Assembly: GCA_035236585.1 (NCBI GenBank)
Contig: CP141128.1
Location: 24,643,618-24,707,617, forward strand
Length of the DNA: 64,000 nucleotides
Direction of reading: 5' to 3'
Origin: Warburgia ugandensis
Taxonomy: Eukaryota; Streptophyta; Magnoliopsida; Canellales; Canellaceae
Made by a program: the position numbers and the translations under genes
Shown: piece after piece, positions 38,640 to 49,249 of the stretch
Layout: each line of letters opens with the position of its first letter
How positions within the stretch are numbered: position 1 is the stretch's first letter
The notes under the pieces: generated by a model
What the model saw: the letters and a program-made list of their open reading frames with translations, nothing else
Told to the model about the DNA's origin: nothing
The model's database searches: none

Positions 38640-39720
38640 ATAGGTAAGGTTTCAGATGGGCCTACATGACTATCTTATGAATGTTCAAATAAGGTTCGTA
38701 GGTCACAACCAAGTACGTCTTTTACATTAAAAGGTTCAATTGAAAATTTAAGTTTGTATGGGTTTCTACTCTAGTTTGTCATTGAGAAGTGTTCATTAAT
38801 GGCACAATCTCAAACAATTACTTTACCTCCTCAATGAATGCATCTTCATTAAATTCATAAAAATAAGCATGAAATAAATTTAGATGATTTGGATTGGATG
38901 GTTCTACAGCTTCATTCTCTTCATCATACTCATAATAAGGAGCATGACATGGCTCAAGTAGATATAAGTTGGAGGTTTCTATGGATGGTTATTGACTTGT
39001 GGCTCAGAATGATCATAAGAAATTTCCATCCTATTATCAGTAATAAATAGCTCTTCATTATCCCCAAATGGTTCAAATTCCTTAGTCCTTTTTATAAATG
39101 CAATAACATTTTTTTAGTATATTCCCTTAATGGTTTCATTTTCTCTCCCATTCCTCCCTCTCTTGTTTCATTTCTTCATTACTCTTTTTAATGGAAGCCA
39201 TGGTTTGATCCATTCTCTCACAAATTTGCTACATATTCTCTTCTAATGGTGGTTCTCCATGTTGTAGAGGAAATGACTCATAGGATTGGTATTGCTATGG
39301 CATTAGGGTACTAAAAAGAGCTAAGTAGGTTGAACCCATGATGGCTGACCCTGATATTCTCGACAATCATGATAGAGTGAATTAGGGTCGGACCATGATG
39401 GTTCTTCCTGGTATGGCAGGTAATCCTAAGACCATGGTCATTCATGAACCCATCAATTATAGTCTTGGTAATTTGTTTTAGGATAAAAATCGCAAGGATT
39501 TGTGAATGTGGTGGGTGCATCCACTAGCTCCTGATAGAATTCATTATATGTGGGGCTTAATGGTAGCCATGAAGGAGTGGGATATTGTGGTTCATAATAG
39601 TTATAGTAATTATGGTACTAAGGTTGTGGCGCAATTTGCTTAGAAGTTATTATCCTAAGCAATTGACTTTCCATATATCTATCCTATTCATCAATATCTC
39701 TAATTAAATCTGTACCCTTC
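38640..39720 (-). pseudogene. Copy B, coding remnant of the non-autonomous family
   Basis: The inverse-oriented homologue of 44516-45583 and 24110-25150. Similarity includes the HHGFNL-type shadow frame at 39311-39520, seen in all three copies, and the acidic segment near 38800-38920. Broken. Product unknown. Confidence 0.5.
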
Positions 39721-39999
39721 TTGATATGCCATTATTATCAACTTATATAAAACAAAATAAATTGTTGTTTACAACAAACGAGTACTATCTTTATATCTTT
39801 CTTTTTTTACAATGGAAAACAGAAACTATATGATGTAGCCCAAATGCTAATCCTAAGATAAATGATGCACAGCCAATCCTAATAGCTTGTTAACAAGCTC
39901 ATTAGATGAACTTCATTAATGTGTAGGGTAGTAGCATTTAGACCTAAATGTAGACAACTCCTTTTATCCAAGTGAGAATTACTTACTAGTTAGGTTCTG

Positions 40000-41120
40000 C
40001 TCTAAAGTGATTAATACAATCCTTGTTTTAGGAGGCATTTAAATCTCAACCAAGATTAATGAAAGGTGTTGGAAAATCACTTGGATTTGGAATACCCATT
40101 ATAACCACGATCCTTAGAAGCCACTAGAGTGACAATAGACCTAACCTTTCAAAAAGATTCCTACAAGTTCAAAAACCCTAAGTCTCTTTCTACTTGATTT
40201 TAAATTACTTTCAAGGGCTAGGATCACAAACATACAAGGACCAATTTTAGTTACCTAGGTGAGCCAGGGATCTGGTGATGTAATCCATCTATATCTTATA
40301 AGGGTTCTTGTAGGACCCTTACTAACAATGTGTTACATTCCACCATAAAGCAATTTAACTTGCAATGTAGTACAAAAATCAAACTAATGCCTACCTATAT
40401 GCTATTTAACAAAGAATCAAGCACCTTAAGAAATGGAACACTATAGTTATGTAGCCTATGCTTTGATTATAACAAAACTCAAGCTAACCTTTATTAAATA
40501 AGTGCTTACTAATGCAATGGTCATAAATAATATGCAACATATATCAATGAATGACCCTAATCTATCCGATTTATACTATCATTACAAATGCAATTTTACA
40601 CTAAATGCACTTTATCCTAGAAAATTAAAATTTGGGTGAAGTTGTAGTCATGTGACCTTGAGCTCACAGGTTCAATGCGTGGATACAACCTCTTGCTAAA
40701 ATACAAGACAAGGCTGCGTAGTATAGACCCTTATAGTCCGCTCATTCCTCAGAGCCCACATATGCAAGAGTTTTGTGCACTGGGCTGCCCTTTTCTTGCT
40801 CACAATGAGGGTACCAATGATGATTAAGTGTGGGCCACATACCCCACACTTGCCCTATATTATTACAACCCATTTAAAAAATAAATATAATAAAATTTAC
40901 AATGGGCCTCACTATAATTTCAATCAAATCCTAATCTAAGAAAGCATTAAAAACCTAATTTATATTGATGAAGCCATAGCCCATAGAATTTTTGTCACCC
41001 CTTTGCTTATGAGGAAAATAGCACAAAGTACAAGAAAATGGTGAAAAATCCTAACTAAAGGACCCTAATCTAGACCAAAGATAAATAATCAAATTCATAG
41101 TCAACTACACAAATTGTTGT
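40000..41120 (-). repeat. Copy B leader segment
   Basis: It shares landmarks with the other leaders: CCACTAGAGTGACAATAG, GATCTGGTGATG and CTTATAAGGGTTC. No coding potential is visible. Confidence 0.55.
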
Positions 41121-41123
41121 GAT

Positions 41124-41143
41124 TCCCTAGTGACAGCACTAAA
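41124..41143 (-). other. Primer-binding site of copy B, tRNA-Asp type
   Basis: The minus strand reads TTTAGTGCTGTCACTAGGGA, a diverged form of the tRNA-Asp complement. It lies 7 bp from the LTR end at 41151. Confidence 0.6.
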
Positions 41144-41150
41144 AGCTTAT

Positions 41151-41339
41151 TGTAATTTTTTAAAGTTAAACTCACAAGCACATGAATCAATTATAGTAAT
41201 TCACATGATAGAGGTTGATCTTATGAGGAATTAAACAGATGTGTCATTAGTGGGTCATTCCATAAATTACTTAACCTAGCCAAAGATAGTGAGATTTTAA
41301 CATAAACTAAGGAGTGAATTAACCATGGAAACATGACAT
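41151..41339 (-). mobile_element. 5' LTR remnant of copy B
   Basis: Its first ~190 bp match 33863-34050 closely (GAATCAATTATAGT, then ACTTAACCTAGCCAAAGAT). It ends at the copy C terminus at 41340. The rest should lie to the right of copy C but is not in the window. Confidence 0.7.
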
Positions 41340-43280
41340 TGTCAAGTGTTTAATTTTGGCCAAAATACCCTTAATTTATCATTCAATCTGATCATGTCTA
41401 GATAAAATATGAATTTTAGCTTAAATTGATCATCCAACCAATAATTGTCAAATTTAACAATGAAATGACCATCTAAGCTAACGAGATGCTTAATATATGG
41501 TTTAGATAACTTTAATCTGGTTATATATTTTGTAGATCAAATAGATAGTGGTTTGGATGGCTAATTCTATGGTGCACATCAGTTGGATTGGATCATAGAT
41601 GGCTCAAATTGTACTGATTAGTGTCAAATCAAAAATCAACAGTGCAAATTATCCAAAAGAGCATTGAATGAACCAGATCAATCACAAAGCAAGATGGGAT
41701 GGTTTCCTAAAAGAAAAGGTGTTCTAATTAGAGGAAAGGACATCATGGATAATATTTCTTAAATAAGAGATCAACTTTGGAATGAAGAATGCATAACTAA
41801 AGGGGGTAGAAGTTTCCTAGTGGGTAACTAACTATTCATCGTAAAGAAAGTGGGGGGAGAGGAAAATTAGAAGTATTGAAAAGATATAAAGGGAACCCAT
41901 GGGAGCCTAGAGAGGATGGGTTTTTTTCTTTTTTCCTTTGCTTGCCATTCTTTGTTTTCAATTTTTTTTTTCCTTTTATCATCGTATTCCTGTTCTCATT
42001 CCACCTCTTCCCTCTGATCTATCTTTCATACACACATAGCCCAGCTTCCTCTCCTCTCTCATGTTCCTGGTCTTCCCTTCTCTATCCCTCTCATCCCTCT
42101 ATTTTTTTACCGCAACTTCTCTATTTTAGTCATCACTACCTTCACTACCCAACTCCTTCACTGCTACACCTCTGATCCCTCCCCCTTCTCTTCCAACATC
42201 AGCCAGTCTCCACTCCATAGCACTGGCAGGTCCCTCCTCTTTTACCCAGTTTTCTCAGCTCCATCCACTCCACTGGCATCTACCCAGAAATTCTTCATCA
42301 CCCGATACGTTCACTTAGCACTAGCCAAGCTCCCTTCTATATGGGTCATTGTTTGCGTTGTTTTCCACCACACTGCACTGGTGGTCTACCCCCTAACCAC
42401 ACTAAATGAAGGTATGTGTCTATGATCACCAGCCTCCATGTTCACCCAATCCACCACCGCACTGACCCAACTCCCATCACCGATTGGCTCCACTAGCATC
42501 GTCATCATCCCTTCTCTCCTTGTTCCTCTCCAACACAACACTATTACATCACTTCACAAACCGGCCCACAATTTGCATCAAGTTTTTCTGTTTTACGAGA
42601 AAAAGAAGGAACTTTCACTAAAAATTCCAATTTTGCCCATAGTACAATAATTTCAATTACATGTTTTCTGCATTATTACATGATTAATCCAGGAACTATT
42701 TTATCCATCCCTGTTTAACCAAATCAATGGTTCTACTTTAATCACAGGAGATCTTCAATTTCTCGTCTATTTCACATCCAATCTTCAATCAATTTCCAGA
42801 TCTTGTTTTTAGGACATTTTCTAGCTTATTCATCATTCCTGATCTTAAATTTGAGATTCAAAAATCAGATCTAAGCCATTAAAACCCAAGATCCTTATTT
42901 AGACCAGATCTTTGAAATTTTGGAGAATTTACCTAATCCGCCTATTAGATCATTAATCAGAAGCAGCAGAAAGATATTGATGAAGGCCAATTGAGATTGA
43001 AATATCAGATTTGAAGAAAATGATGTGCTCGAGCTGGGAAAGTAGATTTTCCTTTATTTAAGTTAAATTTCAATCTTTTTGAGCTGAACCTCTATAATTT
43101 TCATTGATTAAATATATCTGAAGCCTAATTGCACTTTCATTTAATTTTTGTCCCTTATTTTTCATTTTTGAATGATTAAATTTTATTTAAACTCCAAATT
43201 ATTAAGGTGAATCCCTGTGGGATCGACCTATACTTGCATACACTATACTACAATAGCGTGTGCACTTGCGAAAAATAACA
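41340..43280 (+). mobile_element. 5' LTR of copy C
   Basis: It starts TGTCAAGTGTTTAATTTTGG and ends GCGAAAAATAACA, 1.94 kb. A TATA box candidate (TATAAAG, 41885-41891) is also found at the matching place in the 3' LTR. It has a CT-rich middle (41930-42560), where plus-strand frames (41876-42175, 42438-42650) come from base composition. The U5 signature GTGGGATCGACC…GTGTGCACTTGCG lies at 43217-43270. Confidence 0.75.
41885..41891 (+). promoter_or_regulatory. LTR TATA box candidate, copy C
   Basis: GATATAAAGGGA lies 545 bp from the LTR start. The 3' LTR has the same motif at 48430-48436, 573 bp from its start. Position conservation supports a core promoter. Confidence 0.5.
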
Positions 43281-43286
43281 AGTGTT

Positions 43287-43305
43287 TAGCGCCGTGGCTA
43301 GGGAC
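43287..43305 (+). other. Primer-binding site of copy C, tRNA-Asp type
   Basis: TAGCGCCGTGGCTAGGGAC differs little from the canonical TGGCGCCGTTGCCGGGGAT of Athila-type elements. It is 6 bp after the LTR end. Confidence 0.8.
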
Positions 43306-44480
43306 CCACAATAGAGTTTTCAAAAATTTTAATTAAAAAAATTTTGAATCCAAATTTTCCAAATAAAATAAAAAAAATAAAAAATTTAGGGATTGCATTA
43401 TTTTAGTGTTTTTGGAAATTTTAGGGCATTTTTCAATTTTTCTTAGTGCATATCACTTTATCTCCTAAATTTGGTATTATTTCTATTTTTTTTTTTTTGG
43501 AAAATTGGAAAGTGGACGAAATTGGTAAGTGAAGCTTCATCAAATTAATAAAATTTCCTTGCTTTCCTAGAATAGGAATTTTACTTTTCATTTGAGTGAA
43601 TCTTGTAGTAAGGATCATTGTAAATTGCAATTATTAATTCCAATTTTAAAAGGGTTGTATAAAATAGGGCAAGGGCGGTATAAGCTGGCCCATACTTGAT
43701 CTTCATCAGAAACCCCACTATAAATTTCCTTCACTCCTTTTATTTCCTAGATTAGGGTTTGCATTTAGAATAATTTTGCATTGTTTCATAGAATAATTGC
43801 ATACAGAAAGAATATTTAATAATTGCATTTAAGGGTTTTGTATTAGTTCATTATTTTAATTCTACTCTTAGGGCACGTTTATTGCTTTAAGGTGATTTAT
43901 ATGTTGATCGAATTGCCATGAAGTGTAGAAATTAATTAGTAAGGGCATCTAGCCCCACAAGATCAAGGGTGGTTTTCATCATCACTTCATGGCCCACCTA
44001 GGATAATCACCACAAGTGCTCAACCCTACCTTTCAAATTAATTGAAAATTAATTAGAAGAGACCTATAGGGCCATCACATGCTCATAGGACCCTTTAATA
44101 GGATATAATCTATTGTCACTGTAGTGGCTTCTGAGAACTGTGGTTATAGTGGGTGTCTTAAAATCCAAGTGATTTTCCCACACCTTCCGTTGATGTCAAT
44201 TGAAGTCTAAACAACCCCTGACATGTGGATGTATTAAATATCTTAGAGTAGAACATAACTAGTAAGTAGTAGTCAAATCTGAAACAGAAGAGGAGCACTA
44301 GATTAGGTTAATGTAAAAGCATTATACCCACACAAATTCAAGAAAATTAAAATATTGTTACTTATTAACCTCAAGGATTATATTTGATAGTGCCCTTTGT
44401 TTGCGCATCATTCTAGGAAGTTAGGTTACATCATGTTGGTTAGTTTTTCCTCTTCAAAAAAGAAAAATAAAATCTCATTT
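43306..44480 (+). repeat. Copy C leader segment
   Basis: Non-coding, homologous to 23040-24000 of copy A. The block TGGTTATAGTGGGTGTCTTA is identical at 23729-23748 and 44142-44161. It contains A/T tracts near 43320-43390 and 43480-43500. Confidence 0.6.
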
Positions 44481-44515
44481 GTTGTATACAATGATTTGTT
44501 TCATTCTATACGAAG

Positions 44516-45583
44516 TTGAGAACAACAACCTATCAAGAAGGGGATAGATTTCATGGATTAGATATAATGATGGATAGGATAGATATTATGGAAATTCAAT
44601 TGCTTATGATATTAGCTTCTAGGCAAGCTACGCTACAACCTCAATACCATAATAATACCTATTCTGAGCATCCCTATCCCACTTCTTCATGGTCATCATC
44701 AAGCTCCACATACAATGAATACTACTAAGAGTCAGGGATACACTAATGCATTCACACACCCTAGCAATGACTATCCTTAGACAAATTACCAAGACTACAA
44801 TGGATGGGCTAGGCATCATGAACAACCACGGTCTCAAGATTACCAATATTAAGAAGAACCACAATAGTCCCACCCTAGTCAACAATACCATGATTATTCA
44901 GATTACTAGGGACAATCATCACGGGTTCAACCTGCTCAGCCTTTTTTCAATACCCAAATGCCACAACAACACCAACCCTATGAGTCGTTTCCTCTATAGC
45001 TTAAAGAACCACCATTAGAAGAGAATACTCAACAAATTTTTGAAAGAATGGAACAAAAAATGGTTGCACTTGAAAAGGGGACTAAGGAAATAAAAAGAGA
45101 GAGGGAGCAATGGATTGCAGAAATGAAACTAATATGGAAAATATTGATAGAAACACTGCTAAAGGGACTGAGATAATAAAACAGATTAGGGATACTAAAG
45201 ATCCATTTATTACTAATACTAGGATGAAAATATCTTATGATCATTCCAAGCCACAGAGTCCAAAACCATCGATAGAACCCTCTAACTTGTATCTACTCAA
45301 GCTATGTCCTGCTCCTTACGATTATGATGAAGAGACTTTCATTGACGAAGAAAACAAATCTTTAGAAACATCCAACCCAAAACCTCTCACTCATTTTTAT
45401 GACTTTGATGAAGATACATCCATTGAGGAGATGAATGAGTTGTTGAATACTATGCCTTTAATGGACACGTCTCAATGGCAAGCCAGAGTAGAATCTCCTA
45501 CAATTCCTAAAATTCCAACAGAACCTTGCAATGTAGAAGATGTGCCTAATTGGGACCTATTGACCTTATTTGAACAAATATAA
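44516..45583 (+). pseudogene. Copy C coding remnant, unknown product
   Basis: The longest open part is 45110-45583 (157 aa). It has a basic, charged start, a KPQSPKPSIEPSNLYLLKL segment, an acidic YDYDEETFIDEENKSLE segment, an FDEDTSIEEMNELLNTMPL segment and a tail rich in P and E ending NWDLLTLFEQI. Upstream (44516-44728) is a Q/Y/S-rich stretch. The same architecture is traceable in copies A and B, so it was once a gene of the family. I do not recognise a domain. A gag-like role is possible from its position after the leader, but no capsid or zinc-knuckle motif is visible. Whole gene broken. Confidence 0.5.
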
Positions 45584-46284
45584 GATAATCATGTATGCCA
45601 TGTGACTTCCATTAAATAGGAAGAAAAAGAGTCAGTTGTTGTACATTAACCTACTTTAGGGTACACATCAGAAGATAACAAGGGTTTAAGCCAAACCTTG
45701 TCCCCACCTCTAGCAATACAAGAAAAATCTTTTTGGGAAAGGCAGAGTTAGCTTATACCCCTATTTTAGGACAATATCAAGGAAATAGAGGAAAAAGCTA
45801 ACTTGAATATAATGGTCATTGTTATCTCTTAATTTGGTCAAGAAAAGGACCATTCATCTCCAAATGGTCCAACAAAATGTACGGTAGTACACAAAGTTAT
45901 TGTATTACCATCACCTCAATTTTTGAGGTGGAAGAATTATATTGACTGCCATGAAATTTTGAAGATGGAAGATCATCAATATGATTCTCCATAATTAAAA
46001 ATCGTGGTGATCTTTGCTATCCTAATGTTACCACCACCAAAAAATTTCAGGTGGAGGCAATATAAAGATTACCATGAGATTCTAAAGTCGCATGACAAAT
46101 CTCACCATTTCATCTTAGGATTAGGATTAGGAAAAATAAGCTAACGCATTTAGCTATAGGTTTAGAAAGTTAGGTTAGGCCATGTTCGGCTAAATATGTA
46201 AAACTTAGCTCTTTTTAGGAGGAAACCCAGATGTTTTTCAAAACTCCATCTTCTACATCTTTCCATATAGGATCCTATGTTTTC

Positions 46285-46322
46285 AAACATTTGGCACAAT
46301 GTTTCATTTAGGTTGAGGGGGT
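46285..46322 (+). other. PPT-like motif in copy C
   Basis: ACATTTGGCACAATGTTTCA followed by TTTAGGTTGAGGGGGTG, about 1.5 kb before the 3' LTR, as in copies A and B. Confidence 0.45.
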
Positions 46323-47842
46323 GTAGATGCACATAGAGATTTTTTCGTGAGTTTTCTTAATTCTTTTGAAAAAAAATTTAAAAAAAATTATAAGAGTTCC
46401 CTTGCTATGATGAGAACTGGATGTTTAGGATTTAGTAATTCCACTATTTTCACTTAAGTGTAAATTATTAGTTTTACATATTATTCATGTACTAAAGCAT
46501 TTTATGAAAGTTAATTCTCAAAAACCATTTACACACATCATATAGATAAGACTGATAGAGAGGTTGACTTAGAGACCCAAAGGAAAATCAGTGGAGACCT
46601 ATAACCTGGTGAGGTTAAGGAATATCTTCTTTCATAGAGTTATAACTAATTCCACAATTTCTTCAGTGTACATAATTTAATGTGATCCTGTTATCCTTGT
46701 TTTGGTTAAACATCAAGAATAAATAGGAGTAATAACTTTATTTCTAGAAAATTTATTAAATTTGATAGGCTTTAGGAAACCTAGGAAATGATATAGGCCA
46801 TCCTTGCTCAACCTAGAGATATAAAGCCTACCTAGTATATTATACCACTAACTAGCCCTTTGAGCCTATTATTAAAGCCTTTCCTTCTTAACCTCACTCA
46901 CCTTAACCCAAAACAAGCCAGTAAAATAAATATCCATTACCCATTATCAAAATAAGTAGAGTGAGTACAAAAAGTTTAAAAAGAGTCAAATAAGTGTGAA
47001 AATTAGCCGTCTTTCTACCAAAGAAGTTAAAAAAAAAAAAAAGGTGAAAAGAAGAAATACCTAAAAAAGAAGAGAAAAATTCAAAGATGAGAATACAAAG
47101 GTAATTCACTATAACAAAGTTAATGATGAATTGTCCAACAATCCAAAAAGAAGACCTCTACTCAATTTTGAAACTTTGAAATCCTTATACCCTTCTTTTT
47201 TGACCTTGTGCTAAGCCTACCTATCATCCTAGTTAAAGACCTATTGATATTAGGTGGAACATAGCCTTAAAGAGGAGATGAAAAGAAGGATTTCAGGTAA
47301 AAGACCCCTACTATTCTTGATAATGACATCCACTCTTAGAGATCACTTTCCTTTGTCTCGTGAGCATTTAAAATATTTATGTGAACCATTACCTTATTGG
47401 ATTGGGTCACATAATGAGAGAAATATGTTTAAACCCTATGAAGATTTGAGGTTAAGACATATTTCCAATGGAATTTAAGCATATCCAGTTAGAAATCAAG
47501 ATTTATGCGGCTGTATACACACACATGCACTCTAAGAAATAACTCAAATAAAATGTCTTTCATATGTGTATGATGTGTAAAATAGTCAATCCTCTCCATT
47601 AAGTTGTGAAAAACTAGTAGAATGCTAACGAATGAGGATTCTCTTAGATAAAATAGGGAACCTTATTGAATTTTGTGGGTATATTAACCTTCATAAGGTA
47701 TAACTCATCCACTAAGGGTAACTTAGGGATTCAAGGGCTTATTGCATGTGCCAAATGTAATCATGAGTACCTACTAAAGTGACACCTTATATCAGTTTTT
47801 GAAAATTGATTTTTCGCATGTTTTGCTCGAGACTAACAAAAT

Positions 47843-47856
47843 GCTGGTTGGGGGTG
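47843..47856 (+). other. Polypurine tract of copy C
   Basis: CTGGTTGGGGGTG directly precedes the 3' LTR start at 47857. Confidence 0.55.
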
Positions 47857-49249
47857 CGTTAAGTGTTTAATTTTGACCAAAATACCCTTAATTTAGCATT
47901 TAATTAGATCATCTAACTCATTAATTTCATAATTTTTAAATAAAATATGAATTTAGCATAACTTGATCATCCAACCATTAATTTGTCAAATTTAACAATC
48001 AGATGATCATCCAAGCTAAGTTGATGCTTAATGTATGGTTTAAATGACTCTAATCTAGTATTCTATATTGCAAATCAAACAGGTTGTGGTTTAGACTACT
48101 TATTCTATGCTACAGATCAGTTGGATTGGATATTAGATGGCTCGAATTGTGCTAATTAGTGTCAAATCAAAAATCAACGATGCAAATTATCCAAAAGGGC
48201 ATTGAATGAACTAGATCAATCACAAAGCAAGATGGGATGGTTTCCTAAAAGAAAAGTTCTAATTAGAGGAAAGGACATCGTGGATAAGATTTCCAAAATA
48301 AGATATAAACATTGCAATGAGGAGTGCATAATTAAAGGGGGTAGAAGTTTCCTTGTGGGAAACTAAATCTTCACCATGAGGAAAGTGTAAGGAAAGTGGG
48401 GGAGAAGAAAATTAGAATTATGAGAAAGATATAAAGGGATCCTGGGGAGGATGGTTTTTTCTTTTCTTTTTTTTTTGCTTGCCATTCTTTGTTTTCATCA
48501 TTTTCTATCCTTTTTATCATTGTATTCCTCTTCTTGTTCCACCTCTTCTCTCCAATCTCTCTTTCACACACACACAGCCTAGCTTCCTCTTCTCTCTCAT
48601 GTTCTCAGTCTTCCCTTCTCTATCCCTCTCATCTCTTTTTTTTTTTTTTTTACAGCAACACTTCTATATTTCAATCGCCGCTACCTTCATTCCCCAGCTG
48701 CTTCACTGCTCCACCTCTATTCCCTCCCCCTTCTCTTCCATCACCGGCCAAACTCCACTCCATAGCATTGGCCAGCCCCTCCTCTCGTCATCGCCAGATA
48801 CATTCACTCGGCACCAGCCAAGCTCCCTTCTATACAGGTCGTCATCTACCCCTATTTTCCATTGCACCACATCGGTGGTCTGCCTCCTTTACCGCACCAG
48901 ATAGAGCTCTACATCTACGATCATCGACCTCAACTTTACCCAATCCACCACTGCATTGGCCGAACTCCCATCACCAGTCGGCTCCATCAGCATTGTCGTC
49001 ATCCCTTCCCTCCTTGTTCCTCTCTAGCATAGCATTATTCCATCACTTCACAAACTCGCCAGCAATCTCCATTAAGTTTTTTTGTTTTATGGGAAAAAGA
49101 AGGAACTTTCACTAAAAATATCAATTTTGCCCATAGTACAATATTTTCAACTACATTTTCATCCTATTCATCTTCTTATTTGTGTTCTATTTTATTCTAG
49201 TTCTATTATCTGTGTTTTGTGTTCTTCCATGATTAATCTAGGAACTATT
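47857..49249 (+). mobile_element. 3' LTR of copy C, interrupted
   Basis: It matches 41340-42695 of the 5' LTR, with a missing stretch near 48790 relative to it. It ends in GGAACTATT, where the 5' LTR continues TTATCC but here the family T terminus TGTAATG follows. The 208-codon plus frame 48489-49115 lies in its CT-rich part and is not a gene. Confidence 0.75.
48430..48436 (+). promoter_or_regulatory. LTR TATA box candidate, copy C 3' LTR
   Basis: GATATAAAGGGA, the counterpart of 41885-41891. Confidence 0.45.

Larger units (their letters stand above)
33863..41339 (-). mobile_element. Copy B: non-autonomous Athila-like element, 5' LTR cut by copy C
   Basis: Reading minus: the 5' LTR remnant (41151-41339), PBS (41124-41143), leader (about 40000-41120), coding remnant (about 38640-39720), PPT-like motif (37920-37957), non-coding tail and 3' LTR (33863-36299). 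It lies inside the LTR 32469-33862 and was itself entered by copy C at 41340. No pol domain is seen. The interior is about 4.8 kb, like copies A and C. It is broken at several places. Confidence 0.65.
41340..49249 (+). mobile_element. Copy C: non-autonomous Athila-like element, best preserved
   Basis: Parts: 5' LTR 41340-43280, PBS 43287-43305, interior 43306-47856 and 3' LTR 47857-49249. The 3' LTR was entered by a family T LTR at 49250, and the continuation beyond that insertion is missing. The two LTRs are clearly homologous but carry many substitutions and some length differences, so copy C is older than the family T element at 10996. No pol domain is recognisable. One coding remnant stays open for 157 codons (45110-45583). 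Confidence 0.7.

Noticed and set aside
40640-40870. tRNA-like or SINE-like patch (CCTTGAGCTCACAGGTTCAATGCGTGG region)
   Set aside because: A GGTTCAA-type box is present, but I could not find a matching A box, cloverleaf arms or a tail. It sits inside the copy B leader.
48489-49115. A 208-codon plus-strand frame, the longest in the window
   Set aside because: It lies wholly inside the copy C 3' LTR in a CT-rich tract, is rich in S, L, P and F from base composition, and is not kept open in the matching 5' LTR.
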